Part shown: one piece after another, positions 1-7,144 of the stretch
Layout of the letters: each line of letters begins with the position of its first letter
How positions within the stretch are numbered: the stretch's first letter is position 1
Assembly (NCBI RefSeq): GCF_937863155.1
Contig: NZ_CALMFB010000054.1
Span: 93,975 to 131,730, forward strand
Length of the DNA stretch: 37,756 nt
Source: an uncultured Brevundimonas sp.
Lineage (GTDB): Bacteria > Pseudomonadota > Alphaproteobacteria > Caulobacterales > Caulobacteraceae
Reading direction: 5' to 3'
Notes under the pieces: generated by a model
Told to the model about the DNA's origin: nothing
What the model saw: the letters and a program-made list of their open reading frames with translations, nothing else
Databases searched by the model: none
Program-made: the position numbers and the translations under genes

Positions 1-174
1 GGAACGGCGCGTAATGCGGAGGCGCGGCTGATCCTGAGGCCGGGCGCCGACGGGGCGGACCATCGTCTGGTCTTCCCGCTGCCGGCGGGGGATGTGCCGG
101 CGAACGGGGCCTATTTCGCGCCGGGCGAAGAGACCCCGGTTCGTATCCGCGTCACGCGTATGCCGGACCTGTGA
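1..174 (+). CDS. 3' end of an unrecognised protein (partial)
   Basis: Frame 1 is open from the first base to a TGA at 172-174 and gives the last 57 residues of a protein, ending RVTRMPDL. The codons are GC-rich at the third position, as in the neighbouring genes, so I read this as a real gene cut by the window edge. The fragment shows alternating hydrophobic and polar residues with several Gly/Pro turns, as in a beta-rich domain, but I recognise no family. It is followed after 12 bp by the stop of a convergent lipoprotein gene. Function cannot be assigned from this piece. Confidence 0.5.
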   Translation, partial: GTARNAEARLILRPGADGADHRLVFPLPAGDVPANGAYFAPGEETPVRIRVTRMPDL

Positions 175-186
175 GGCCCGACGTCT

Positions 187-630
187 TCAGCGGCCGGGGG
201 TGCGGGCGATGCAGTCGGCGACTTTCGGCTGGTTGGCCTCCCATTCCGCGCGCGTGACGATCGGCGCGCGAGCCTGGGTCTGGATGGCGGCGAACTCGTC
301 TTCCGAGAGGCCCGCGGCCTTGGCGCGACGGTCGGCTTCGACGCGCCAGCGGGTCTGATTGCGAACGCCCGCTGCGGCGCTCGCGTCGCCACCCAGAATG
401 TCGTGCGCCATGGCCTGGGAGATCAGGGAGTGACAGGTCAGGGCGTCGATGACGTCCTCGCGCGTGGCGGGGGGACCGGCGGGCGCGACCGCCTCGACCG
501 CCTCGACCGCTTCGGGCGCCGCGGCCGCGCCGTTCGTCGTCGCCGGAACGGTGGCCGACGGTTCGCTGTCGCCACAGGCGCCCAGGGCCAGAGCCGCCGT
601 CGTGGCGACCATCAGAAAACGCATTCGCAT
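187..630 (-). CDS. Small putative lipoprotein, unknown function
   Basis: This 147-aa protein begins with a typical lipoprotein signal: a short Arg-containing n-region, a hydrophobic stretch and the lipobox LGAC with the acceptor Cys at residue 19, followed by a Ser/Ala/Thr-rich linker to about residue 55. The C-terminal half is a helical, charged domain with two more cysteines (in ALTCHS and VADCIA) that could form a disulfide in the periplasm. The ATG has AAGGA about 7 bp upstream. I do not recognise the domain. It is convergent with the gene ending at 174 and divergent from the ECF sigma gene at 741. Lipid anchoring is inferred from the signal only. Confidence 0.7.
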   Translation of the reverse strand: MRMRFLMVATTAALALGACGDSEPSATVPATTNGAAAAPEAVEAVEAVAPAGPPATREDVIDALTCHSLISQAMAHDILGGDASAAAGVRNQTRWRVEADRRAKAAGLSEDEFAAIQTQARAPIVTRAEWEANQPKVADCIARTPGR

Positions 631-740
631 GTCGATGTCCTTGCCTATTTCCCTTTATCAAACGAAGATTCGCGGACCGACCGGACACGCCCGGTCGGCG
701 GGGATGCCGTCATGCGTCTGGCAAGCGTCGGAGGGATGTC

Positions 741-1334
741 TTGACCGCCACAGCGATCGATATGTCCGCCGCCGCGCGTGACCACCGGCCCCGGGCGTCA
801 GAGGCCCGCATCGAGGATCGCCTGGTCGACCGACTGACGCCCGAACTGTGGGACGCCCTGCGCCGCATCGCCCGGCGCGAGCGGTTTCGGGTCCGGGCCG
901 GCGAGACCCTGCGCGTCACCGCCCTGGTCAGCGAGGCCTGGCTGAAGCTGCGCCGCAGTCAGACCTTCCACGATGACGCCCATTTCCTCAGCGCGGCGGC
1001 GGTGGCCATGCGACACGTCCTCGTCGATCACGCCCGCTCGCGCCTGGCCGCCAAGCGCGGCGGCGGCAAGGCCGACCTGCTGCTGGACGACGTGGAGCCC
1101 TTCTGGGAAAGCGACAGCCGCCTGATCGAGCTGGACGAGGCGCTGGACCGGCTGGGACGGCTGAACCCGCGTCTGGCGCGGGTGGTCGAATATCGCTTCT
1201 TCGCCGGCTATGGCGAGGAGCAGGTGGCCGAGATCATGGGCGTCACCGACCGCACCGTGCGTCGCGACTGGGTCAAGGCGCGGGCCTGGCTGTTCCGCGA
1301 ACTGTCGGTGGATGAGGGGGTCAGCCCGCCGTAA
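741..1334 (+). CDS. ECF-type RNA polymerase sigma factor (Sigma70_ECF, ECF43-like)
   Basis: The 197-aa product has the two domains of an extracytoplasmic-function sigma factor. Region 2 lies around residues 55-110 (VSEAWLKL, FLSAAAVAMRHVLVDHAR) and region 4 around 130-190, with a helix-turn-helix (EEQVAEIMGVTDRTVRRDWVKARAWL). The MRxxLVDHAR and TVRRDW signatures are those of the Sigma70_ECF family (ECF43-like), which is often encoded beside Ser/Thr kinases rather than anti-sigma factors; a kinase gene does lie next door, overlapping tail-to-tail by 14 bp. The start is TTG at 741, with GGAGGG 5 bp upstream; an in-frame ATG at 762 would remove 7 residues. No anti-sigma gene is visible. Control by phosphorylation is an inference from family context. 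Confidence 0.85.
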   Translation: MTATAIDMSAAARDHRPRASEARIEDRLVDRLTPELWDALRRIARRERFRVRAGETLRVTALVSEAWLKLRRSQTFHDDAHFLSAAAVAMRHVLVDHARSRLAAKRGGGKADLLLDDVEPFWESDSRLIELDEALDRLGRLNPRLARVVEYRFFAGYGEEQVAEIMGVTDRTVRRDWVKARAWLFRELSVDEGVSPP

Positions 1335-3705
1335 GACCGTACTGACGCCTGATCTTTTCGATGGTCTCGACCTGGGCCGCCCCGCCGGCGCCCAGGGGGG
1401 CCAGGCCCGCCGCCGCCTCGTTCAGCAGCCGCGCCGCCTCGGGCCGCCGCCCCTGCGCCGCGCGCGTGCGCCCCAGGGCGACTTTCAGCACCGCAGCGGC
1501 CGGATGCGCCTCGCCCAGCGCCGCGACGACATCCGCCAGGGCCGCCTCGGCCGTTCGCGCCGCCTCCGAGGTCGCGCCCAGGGCCAGTTGCGCCTCGCTG
1601 AGACCGGCCGAGGCCGAGGCGAAATGCAGGCTGCCTACGCCCGCATGTTCGCGCGCCATAGCGGCGGCTTCGCGCAGCAGTGCGACCGCTTCGGACGGGC
1701 GGCCCAGCTGGGTCAGGGTCTTGCCGTGGTTGCTGAGCAGCGCCGCCATGGCCGCCGAGGCGCCATAGAGGCCGCGCCGCACCTGCACCGCCCGGCGGAA
1801 CAGAGGCTCGGCCTCGGCCGGCCGTCCGGCCAACACATGCAGGGCCGCAAGGTTGTTCAGGGTGTTCAGGGCGTCCGGCCCGGTGTCCAACCCCGTCGCC
1901 GCCCAGACCGCCAGCGCCGACTGGAACGACGGGATCGCCTCGTCCCGCTGACCGCCGGCGACCAGCATCACACCCAGATCGTTGTGATAGACGCCGGTCT
2001 CGCGATGGTTGGCGCCGCTGATGGCGATGCGCATCGGCAGATGGGTGCGCAACAGGTCGATGGCCGCGTCCGTCTGGCCCTGATCCCGCAGCAGGCGCGC
2101 CTGCACCAGACGGCTGTCGACCAGTTGCGAGCGCCAGCGATCCTCGTCCCCGCGCCAGAAGGTCTGGGCCTGGGTCAGCAGACGCTCGGCCTCGTCCTTG
2201 TCGGCCTGTTTCAACCGCACCTGGGCCAGGTCATAGGCGGCCGAGGCGGCCAGATCGGGCCGCACGCCGGGCGCCTCGACCAGGCGCCGCAGCAAGGGTT
2301 CGGCCGCCGCATAGTCGTCCAGATAGAAGAACAGTTCGCCCAGGGTGTGCAGCACCGGCCCGCCGCGCGCCGGGTCGCGGTCGAACAGCGCCGTCACCCG
2401 CTCGGCGGCGACCTCCAGCACGCGGCCGGCGTCAGCGTCCGGCCCGCCGGCTTCGGCCGCCCCGCGCAGCATGAAATGCAGATACTGCTGCACCGCCTCC
2501 AGCCGCGCCTGTTCTCGCACGGCGACATCGCGTTGCCGACGCGCCGCCTCGGCCTGCCACAGGGATGCGGCGAGGCCTGCCGACAGGCTGAGGGTGATCG
2601 CCGCCGCCGCCGCGATGGGCCAGCGCCGCCGCCGGACGAAGCGCGCCACGGCGTAACCGCGCTCGCCCTGCCGCGCCGTAACCGCTTCACCCGCCAGGGC
2701 GCGGCGCAGATCCTGGGCCAGGGCGTCGATGGTCGGATAGCGGGCCTGCGGCTCCTTGCGCAGGGCGCGGGCCAGGATGGCGTCCAGATCGCTTTTCAGG
2801 GCAGGACTGATGGGTGCGATCATCGGCGTCGAGGCCAGTCGCGGCGTCTCCATGTCCAGCACCTGGCGCACCGCCGTGGCCACCGGCGCATCGCCCAGAT
2901 CCAGCGGCGGCCGGCCGGTCAGCAGCTCGAACAGAACCGCGCCCAGCCCATAGACATCCGTCGCCGTGCCGGGCGTCTGGCCCCGCAGCAGTTCGGGCGC
3001 GGCGTATTCCAGCGACAGCGGCGTCTCGGTGGCCTTGCGGTCGCCGGTGAACAGGGTCGCCACGCCAAAGTCGATCAGCCGCGTCCGCCCCTCGTCATCG
3101 ACCAGAATGTTCGACGGCTTCAGATCGCGGTGCACGATCAGGCGCGAATGGGCGTGGGACACGGCCTCGCAGACGGCCAGCACCAGCCGGACGCGGGTCG
3201 CGGCGTCGGCGCCATGGGTTCGGCATCAGTCGTCGATCGGGGCGCCGGCCACATATTCCAGCACCATATAGGGGCGGCCGTCGTCGCTGATGCCGCCGTC
3301 CAGCAGACGCGCCACGCCGGGATGCTCCAGTTCAGCCAGGATCTGCCGCTCGGCCTGGAACCGTCCCCAATAGGATTTCGGCAGGGGCCGCATCAGCTTC
3401 AGCGCGGCGGACTGGCGATACTCGCCATCGGCGCGTTCGGCGCGATAGACCTCGCCCATGCCGCCCGAGCCCAGCCGCGACTGCAGCAGCCAGGCGCCGA
3501 ACCTCTGGCCCGTGGCGGATGGCTCGGCGACCTCTGGGGCCTCAGGCGCCAGAAACGCGCCGCTGCGATCGGCGGCCTGCAGCAGGCTCAGCACCTCATC
3601 GGCCAAGGCGTTGTCGGCCGCCATGCGCCGGACCCAGGCCTCACGCTCGGCCGCGGGTTGATCCAGTGCCTCGTCGAAAAGCTGTTCGACCCGCCGCCAA
3701 TCCAT
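1321..3705 (-). pseudogene. Membrane Ser/Thr protein kinase with TPR repeats, interrupted by an in-frame TGA
   Basis: One continuous minus-strand frame of 794 codons encodes an N-terminal helical segment (1-65), a Pkn/Hanks kinase domain (about 72-335), a basic stretch and one membrane segment (about 362-382), then TPR-like repeats to the end. Visible kinase residues are the G-loop GSGGMG at 79-84, Lys103, HRDLKPSN with Asp194, and DFG at 212-214. Codon 160 is TGA (3226-3228), just after GAPIDD and before CRTHG, inside the kinase N-lobe/hinge region. No frame change is needed on either side, and both halves match the family, so this is a point nonsense change (TGG to TGA is one transition) or a sequence error. 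A restart at the GTG at 3183 would lack the ATP-binding lobe. It converges on the ECF sigma gene with a 14-bp overlap. Confidence 0.85.
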
Positions 3706-3755
3706 TCAGAGCCCCCACCCGTGAGCCGCGAGACTGGGAACCGGGCTCGGCCCCG

Positions 3756-4226
3756 TCAAGCGCCGCCGTTGCTGTAGATCAGGGTGACGCGCGATCCGTG
3801 CTCTTCGGGGGCGATGCTGACCTGGACGCCGCGATCGACGTCGTCGGCGCTGCTGGCGGTCATCATCAGGACGCCGTTCAGATTGGCGTCGGTTCGTTCC
3901 GTCAGGCCCGAACCGTCCAGGCGCGAGCGATAGAAGGCCGCGACCCTGTCCGGGGCGTCGCCCGTCACGAACACCATCATGCCGCCCTTCTGCGATCCGG
4001 TGGAGCCGGAACTGACCCCGCCGACCGTGCTTTCGATACGGCCGCCCGGATAGACCGGCAGGAAGGACGGCAGATCGACCGCCGTCATCCGCGTCGCGGC
4101 CGAACCGTGCGCGATCTCGACGCGTTCGCCGTCCTCGCCCCGCACCGTTTGACGCTCGCCGCTGCAGGCCACGAGGCCCAGCCCCACCACGCCGATGACG
4201 GCCAGGCCGATGATCCGTGTCTTCAT
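3756..4226 (-). CDS. Putative lipoprotein, unknown function
   Basis: From the ATG at 4226 (GGGGGA upstream) the product is 156 aa, beginning with a lipoprotein signal ending LVAC. The mature part has SFLPVYPGGRIESTV followed by a segment that reads like a membrane-associated alpha/beta domain (FVTGDAPDRVAAFYRSRLDG, a common pattern in secreted proteins that compare 'velocity' or dose terms), then a strand-rich end. The longer in-frame start at 4292 would bury the signal peptide and has no good ribosome binding site, so I prefer 4226. It lies 50 bp upstream of the kinase start on the same strand. Function is unknown. Confidence 0.75.
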   Translation of the reverse strand: MKTRIIGLAVIGVVGLGLVACSGERQTVRGEDGERVEIAHGSAATRMTAVDLPSFLPVYPGGRIESTVGGVSSGSTGSQKGGMMVFVTGDAPDRVAAFYRSRLDGSGLTERTDANLNGVLMMTASSADDVDRGVQVSIAPEEHGSRVTLIYSNGGA

Positions 4227-4288
4227 GGTCTTTCCCCCGGTGTTCATCATCGAGAACGGACTGGCCCTACGGGACCGGACATTCCGGG

Positions 4289-4762
4289 TCATGTCGCATC
4301 CCGATAAAGGCAGGCCATTCGCCGGGCGGTTTCCCGGTCGGCGCGGAACTGGGCGCGGTACTCGGCCCGCGCCGCCTCGGGCATCATGGCCAGGATGCGG
4401 TTCAGCACCGCGTCGACCTCGGCGTCGGACATGCGGCAGGCCAGGTCCATGGGCGCGCCCGCCGAACTGCCTGCCGCAGACGTCGGTTGCGGATCATCCT
4501 GGGCGCGGCGCGAGGCGGCGTTCATGGCGGCGTGCTCCGCCGGGGACAGGCGGCTCCACAGCAGTTCGCCCCTCATCTCGACCGGCCGCGCCATGGTCAG
4601 GGCGATGGCGTCGCGCGGCGTGGTGGGCAGGGCCGCCACCATGTGCAGGACGCCGCTGATGTCGCCGTCCAGACGCGGCGAACAGCGGTCCGAAGACGGC
4701 GTGAACCGCGCCTCGTGGGCGGGAATGATCGGACCGGATACGCTTAATCGGCGGCTGCCCAT
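4289..4762 (-). CDS. Hypothetical protein with helical C-terminal domain
   Basis: This 157-aa product shows no signal peptide or membrane segment. Its C-terminal half (about 95-157) is helical and charged, with two cysteines (LACRMSDAEVD and MACLYRDAT). The N-terminal 40 residues are low in recognisable structure, so a later start (for instance the Met in GVLHMVAAL) is possible. The ATG at 4762 overlaps the TAA of the small upstream gene as TAATG, an arrangement typical of translational coupling; I see no independent ribosome binding site. I do not recognise the family. Confidence 0.5.
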   Translation of the reverse strand: MGSRRLSVSGPIIPAHEARFTPSSDRCSPRLDGDISGVLHMVAALPTTPRDAIALTMARPVEMRGELLWSRLSPAEHAAMNAASRRAQDDPQPTSAAGSSAGAPMDLACRMSDAEVDAVLNRILAMMPEAARAEYRAQFRADRETARRMACLYRDAT

Positions 4763-4953
4763 TAGAGAGGCGCTCTGCGAACGTCACGGACGGTGACCGA
4801 ACTGGCGTCGTCACGCTCAGTGGCGATGGCCCGGACGCGCCCGAAGCCCAAGGCAGTGGCGCTGGTTCTGGCCGGTCCATGGTCGTCCGGCTTATAGCGC
4901 TGCACGCTGGCCATGCATCGTTCGAACGTCTGCAATGCGGCGCAGCTTTGCAT
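4762..4953 (-). CDS. Small hypothetical protein, translationally coupled to the next gene
   Basis: The frame is open from 5013, but the Met codon at 4953 has GGAAGG four bases upstream, whereas the one at 5013 has no plausible ribosome binding site, so I chose a 63-aa product beginning MQSCAALQTFERCM. The stop TAA shares its last base with the downstream ATG (TAATG). Third positions are mostly G or C, consistent with coding. The N-terminus has two cysteines eleven residues apart. No family is recognised, and the gene could be spurious. Confidence 0.4.
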   Translation of the reverse strand: MQSCAALQTFERCMASVQRYKPDDHGPARTSATALGFGRVRAIATERDDASSVTVRDVRRAPL

Positions 4954-5046
4954 TTTGCCTTCCGGCCGTTGTGGAGACCTGACCCTGTTCGCCCAATGCT
5001 CGTTGGCTTCCATTCGGGGGGCGGGTGGCCGATCGAACGTCAGGCC

Positions 5047-5593
5047 TCAGGAATCTCGGTGATGGGCGCGTATGGCGTTGCGATAGGCGCCGCCGACCGG
5101 CAGTTCGGCGCCGCAGGCCAGACGCACCTTCAGGCTCTTGGCCGACTGAAGCACCGCCACGACCTGGCTGGGTCTGATCATGGCCGAGCGGTGGATGCGC
5201 ATCAGGCCGTGCGGCGCGGCCAAAGTCTCCATTCGCGCCATGGTCGTGCGGTGCATCCAGGTGCGGCCTTCGGCATGCAGGAAGACATGATCGCGCGCGG
5301 CGGTGATGTGCGACACCTGCGACAGCGGCACCCGCACTTGGCCCTGCCGCACCTTGACCCACAGGGCGTCCGAAGCCGGCGGCGCGGCGCGATCCGCCGC
5401 CTGTGCTGGCGGCCATGGGCGGGATGTAGTTCAGCAGCAGAAAGTCGAACGGATGATGCCCCTGCATGGCGTGGCCGGTGGCCGCCATCAGCACGGCGAA
5501 GACCCAGACCAGGATCACCATCCGAATGACGACGGGCGTTATCGCGGGTTCGCGCAGGATCGCGCCAGGGTGATTTTCAGCACTGACCGGCAA
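5047..5593 (-). pseudogene. LytTR-domain transcriptional regulator, frame-disrupted
   Basis: Two adjacent minus-strand frames together make a LytTR regulator. The upstream frame starts well at a TTG (5591-5593) with GGGGGGAAAGA before it and encodes a hydrophobic segment (VVIRMVILVWVFAVLMAAT) and DFLLLNYIPPMAAS. The downstream frame, open from about 5432 and ending at TGA 5047, encodes a full LytTR DNA-binding domain (VRVPLSQVSHITAARDHVFLH, MARMETLAAPHGLMRIHRSAMI, LPVGGAYRNAIR). The frames switch somewhere between about 5395 and 5432; a one-base indel there would join them. The membrane part is short, with one clear helix instead of the four common in this family. This could be decay, a shortened active variant with a frameshift, or a sequence error. 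The bare LytTR domain could also be made from the GTG at 5352. Confidence 0.75.
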
Positions 5594-5690
5594 TCTTTCC
5601 CCCCGATCCGGTGAAGCCTCGCGCCAACTCCGTGGAACGGCCACGCTTCGGCTTAGAGAAGAAAGGATCGGCGGGGTTTAGCAACCCCCG

Positions 5691-5799
5691 TTCGTCGTAT
5701 GCCGCGCCGGTTTCGTCGTGTGTTTTGCGCAAGCCCGTACGACACGGTCGTCAAAACATATCGCCGTTTTGTCGCGGCAATGCCCACGTTCGTCGCAAG
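5691..5799. promoter_or_regulatory. Array of TTYGTCGY repeats spaced by exactly 21 bp
   Basis: The sequence holds TTCGTCGTATG at 5691-5701 and TTCGTCGTGTG at 5712-5722 (10 of 11 identical, 21 bp apart), then TTTGTCGC at 5768 and TTCGTCGC at 5789 (again 21 bp apart). A weaker copy, GTCGTCAA at 5747, is 21 bp before 5768. Short direct repeats with a period of two helical turns are the known site layout for LytTR regulators (two 9-bp repeats separated by 12-13 bp). The array sits between the LytTR gene (start 5593, minus) and the IPTL-CTERM gene (start about 5855, plus), so either or both may be controlled. The binding protein is inferred from position and spacing. Confidence 0.5.
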
Positions 5800-5854
5800 C
5801 CGGTCGACGCTGAAAGGCCGTCGCACGAAGAGTCCGGCATCGAAGACGGGGGAC

Positions 5855-6553
5855 ATGATTCCAATGAAGATGCTGGGAGCCGTTCTGGCCTTGGCGACCG
5901 GACTGGGTGTGGCGTCGGCCGCCCATGCCGGGCCGGTCACCGATACGCAGACCATTGATCATGTGACGTTGCGCATGCCCGCCCCGATCGGGCCGCGGAC
6001 CGATGTGACGGTGACCCTGGTCGCCCAGGCCGACACGAACGACCTTTTCAACACACCCAATGTGTACGGCGTGAACGGCAAATGCGTGTTGGCCGCCTCC
6101 GCGACCATAACCGTCACCGGCGTGCCGACGCAGACCATCGCCTCGCCGGTGCATGTCTGCGCCACCGTGAGCGGGGAACGCGCCGGATTCTACACCAGCG
6201 CCGGCGGTGTGGACATGATGATGGGGTCGCCATCGGCCTATGTCATCGACCTGGATCAGGACACCAGCATCAACTATGCGCCCTCGGATGTTCGTCCGGG
6301 CGCGGGCACGCCCACCCTGGCCATTTCGGCCGAGGCGCCGGGGGGCGGCAATGTGCTGTTCACCCACGCCTATGCGACGCACCAGTCCTTCCCCAACACC
6401 GTCGCCAGCAGCTTTGTCGTGGATGTCGGCGCCGCCCCGCCGCCGCCGCCCGCAACGGTGCCGACCCTGTCGGAATGGGCGATGATCCTGCTGGGCCTGC
6501 TGCTGGCGGGCGGGGCGGCGCTGCATCTGAACCGGCGACGCATGTCGGTCTGA
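5855..6553 (+). CDS. Secreted surface protein with IPTL-CTERM sorting signal
   Basis: The 232-aa product has a signal peptide (MKMLGAVLALATGLGVASAAHA, cleavage after AHA), a Thr/Val-rich, beta-strand-like mature domain with two cysteines (GKCVL, HVCAT), a short proline linker (APPPPPATVP), and a C-terminal sorting tail: PTLSEWAM motif, membrane helix, and NRRR end. That tail matches the IPTL-CTERM type, thought to be cut by exosortase H-type enzymes in the inner membrane. No exosortase is encoded in the window. Three Met codons (5855, 5864, 5870) compete as starts; GGGGGA lies just before 5855 and fits 5864 about equally well. The frame extends back to 5699 but without signal-peptide logic. 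Likely attached to or released from the envelope; its role is unknown. Confidence 0.8.
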   Translation: MIPMKMLGAVLALATGLGVASAAHAGPVTDTQTIDHVTLRMPAPIGPRTDVTVTLVAQADTNDLFNTPNVYGVNGKCVLAASATITVTGVPTQTIASPVHVCATVSGERAGFYTSAGGVDMMMGSPSAYVIDLDQDTSINYAPSDVRPGAGTPTLAISAEAPGGGNVLFTHAYATHQSFPNTVASSFVVDVGAAPPPPPATVPTLSEWAMILLGLLLAGGAALHLNRRRMSV

Positions 6554-6627
6554 ACGCCGCCTCGATCTGGCGGTCGCCGTTGTCGCTCTGCTATGGACGC
6601 GCGACCCCACGATCCGAGGAACCGACC

Positions 6628-7140
6628 ATGCGCCTTGCCCTGTTGTCCGCACTGACGGCCACGGCCGCTCTGTCTTGTTCCCTGGCCGCCTGTTCGCCGC
6701 CGGCCGAAAAGGCCGAAGCGCCGCCGGCCGCCGTCGGGGTTCAGGCGGCCGACGCCTGGTGCCGCCCGTCGCCCAAGGGCGCGCGCGTGGGCGCCTGTTA
6801 CCTGACCCTGACCGCGGGCCAGGCCGATCGCTTCACCGGGTTCACCACGCCGGCGGCCGCGACGCCCCAGATCCACACCATGTCCACCGAAGGCGGCATG
6901 ATGCAGATGCGCCAGCTGACCGAGGGGCTGGCCCTGCCGGCCGGTGAGGCCGTGGCGTTGAAGCCGGGGGCCGAACATCTGATGCTGATCGACCTGGCCC
7001 AGCCCCTGGTCGAGGGCGCGCAGGTGACGCTGAACCTGACGTTTGAAACGGCGCCCGCGCTGACGGTCCAGGCCGTGGTTCGCGCCCCGGCCGTCGACGG
7101 GGAACACGGCGCCCGGGAACACAGCGCTGGCCACGGCTGA
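6628..7140 (+). CDS. Copper chaperone PCu(A)C domain lipoprotein
   Basis: The 170-aa protein starts at an ATG with GAGGA upstream. It has a lipoprotein signal (lipobox LAAC, Cys22), a short linker, and a PCu(A)C domain from about 36 to 155. The copper-binding set of the family is visible: His83, Met94, and the HxM pair His117/Met119 in GAEHLML. Family members bind Cu(I) in the periplasm and help load copper into cytochrome c oxidase (CuA/CuB sites), which fits the cytochrome c maturation genes further along. Positions 45 and 57, where the family usually has Ala or Gly, are both Cys here, and the C-terminus is His-rich (GEHGAREHSAGHG). The gene ends 4 bp before the convergent pleC stop. Confidence 0.88.
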   Translation: MRLALLSALTATAALSCSLAACSPPAEKAEAPPAAVGVQAADAWCRPSPKGARVGACYLTLTAGQADRFTGFTTPAAATPQIHTMSTEGGMMQMRQLTEGLALPAGEAVALKPGAEHLMLIDLAQPLVEGAQVTLNLTFETAPALTVQAVVRAPAVDGEHGAREHSAGHG

Positions 7141-7144
7141 GGCC

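Noticed and set aside
3226-3228. TGA read as selenocysteine
   Set aside because: No kinase family uses selenocysteine here, the next codon is already a Cys, and I could not support a SECIS-like hairpin just after it.
1210-3777. 855-aa plus-strand open frame across the kinase gene
   Set aside because: It is antisense to a clear kinase with TPR repeats. The translation is rich in Arg/Gln/Gly without any motif, as expected for a GC-rich shadow frame.
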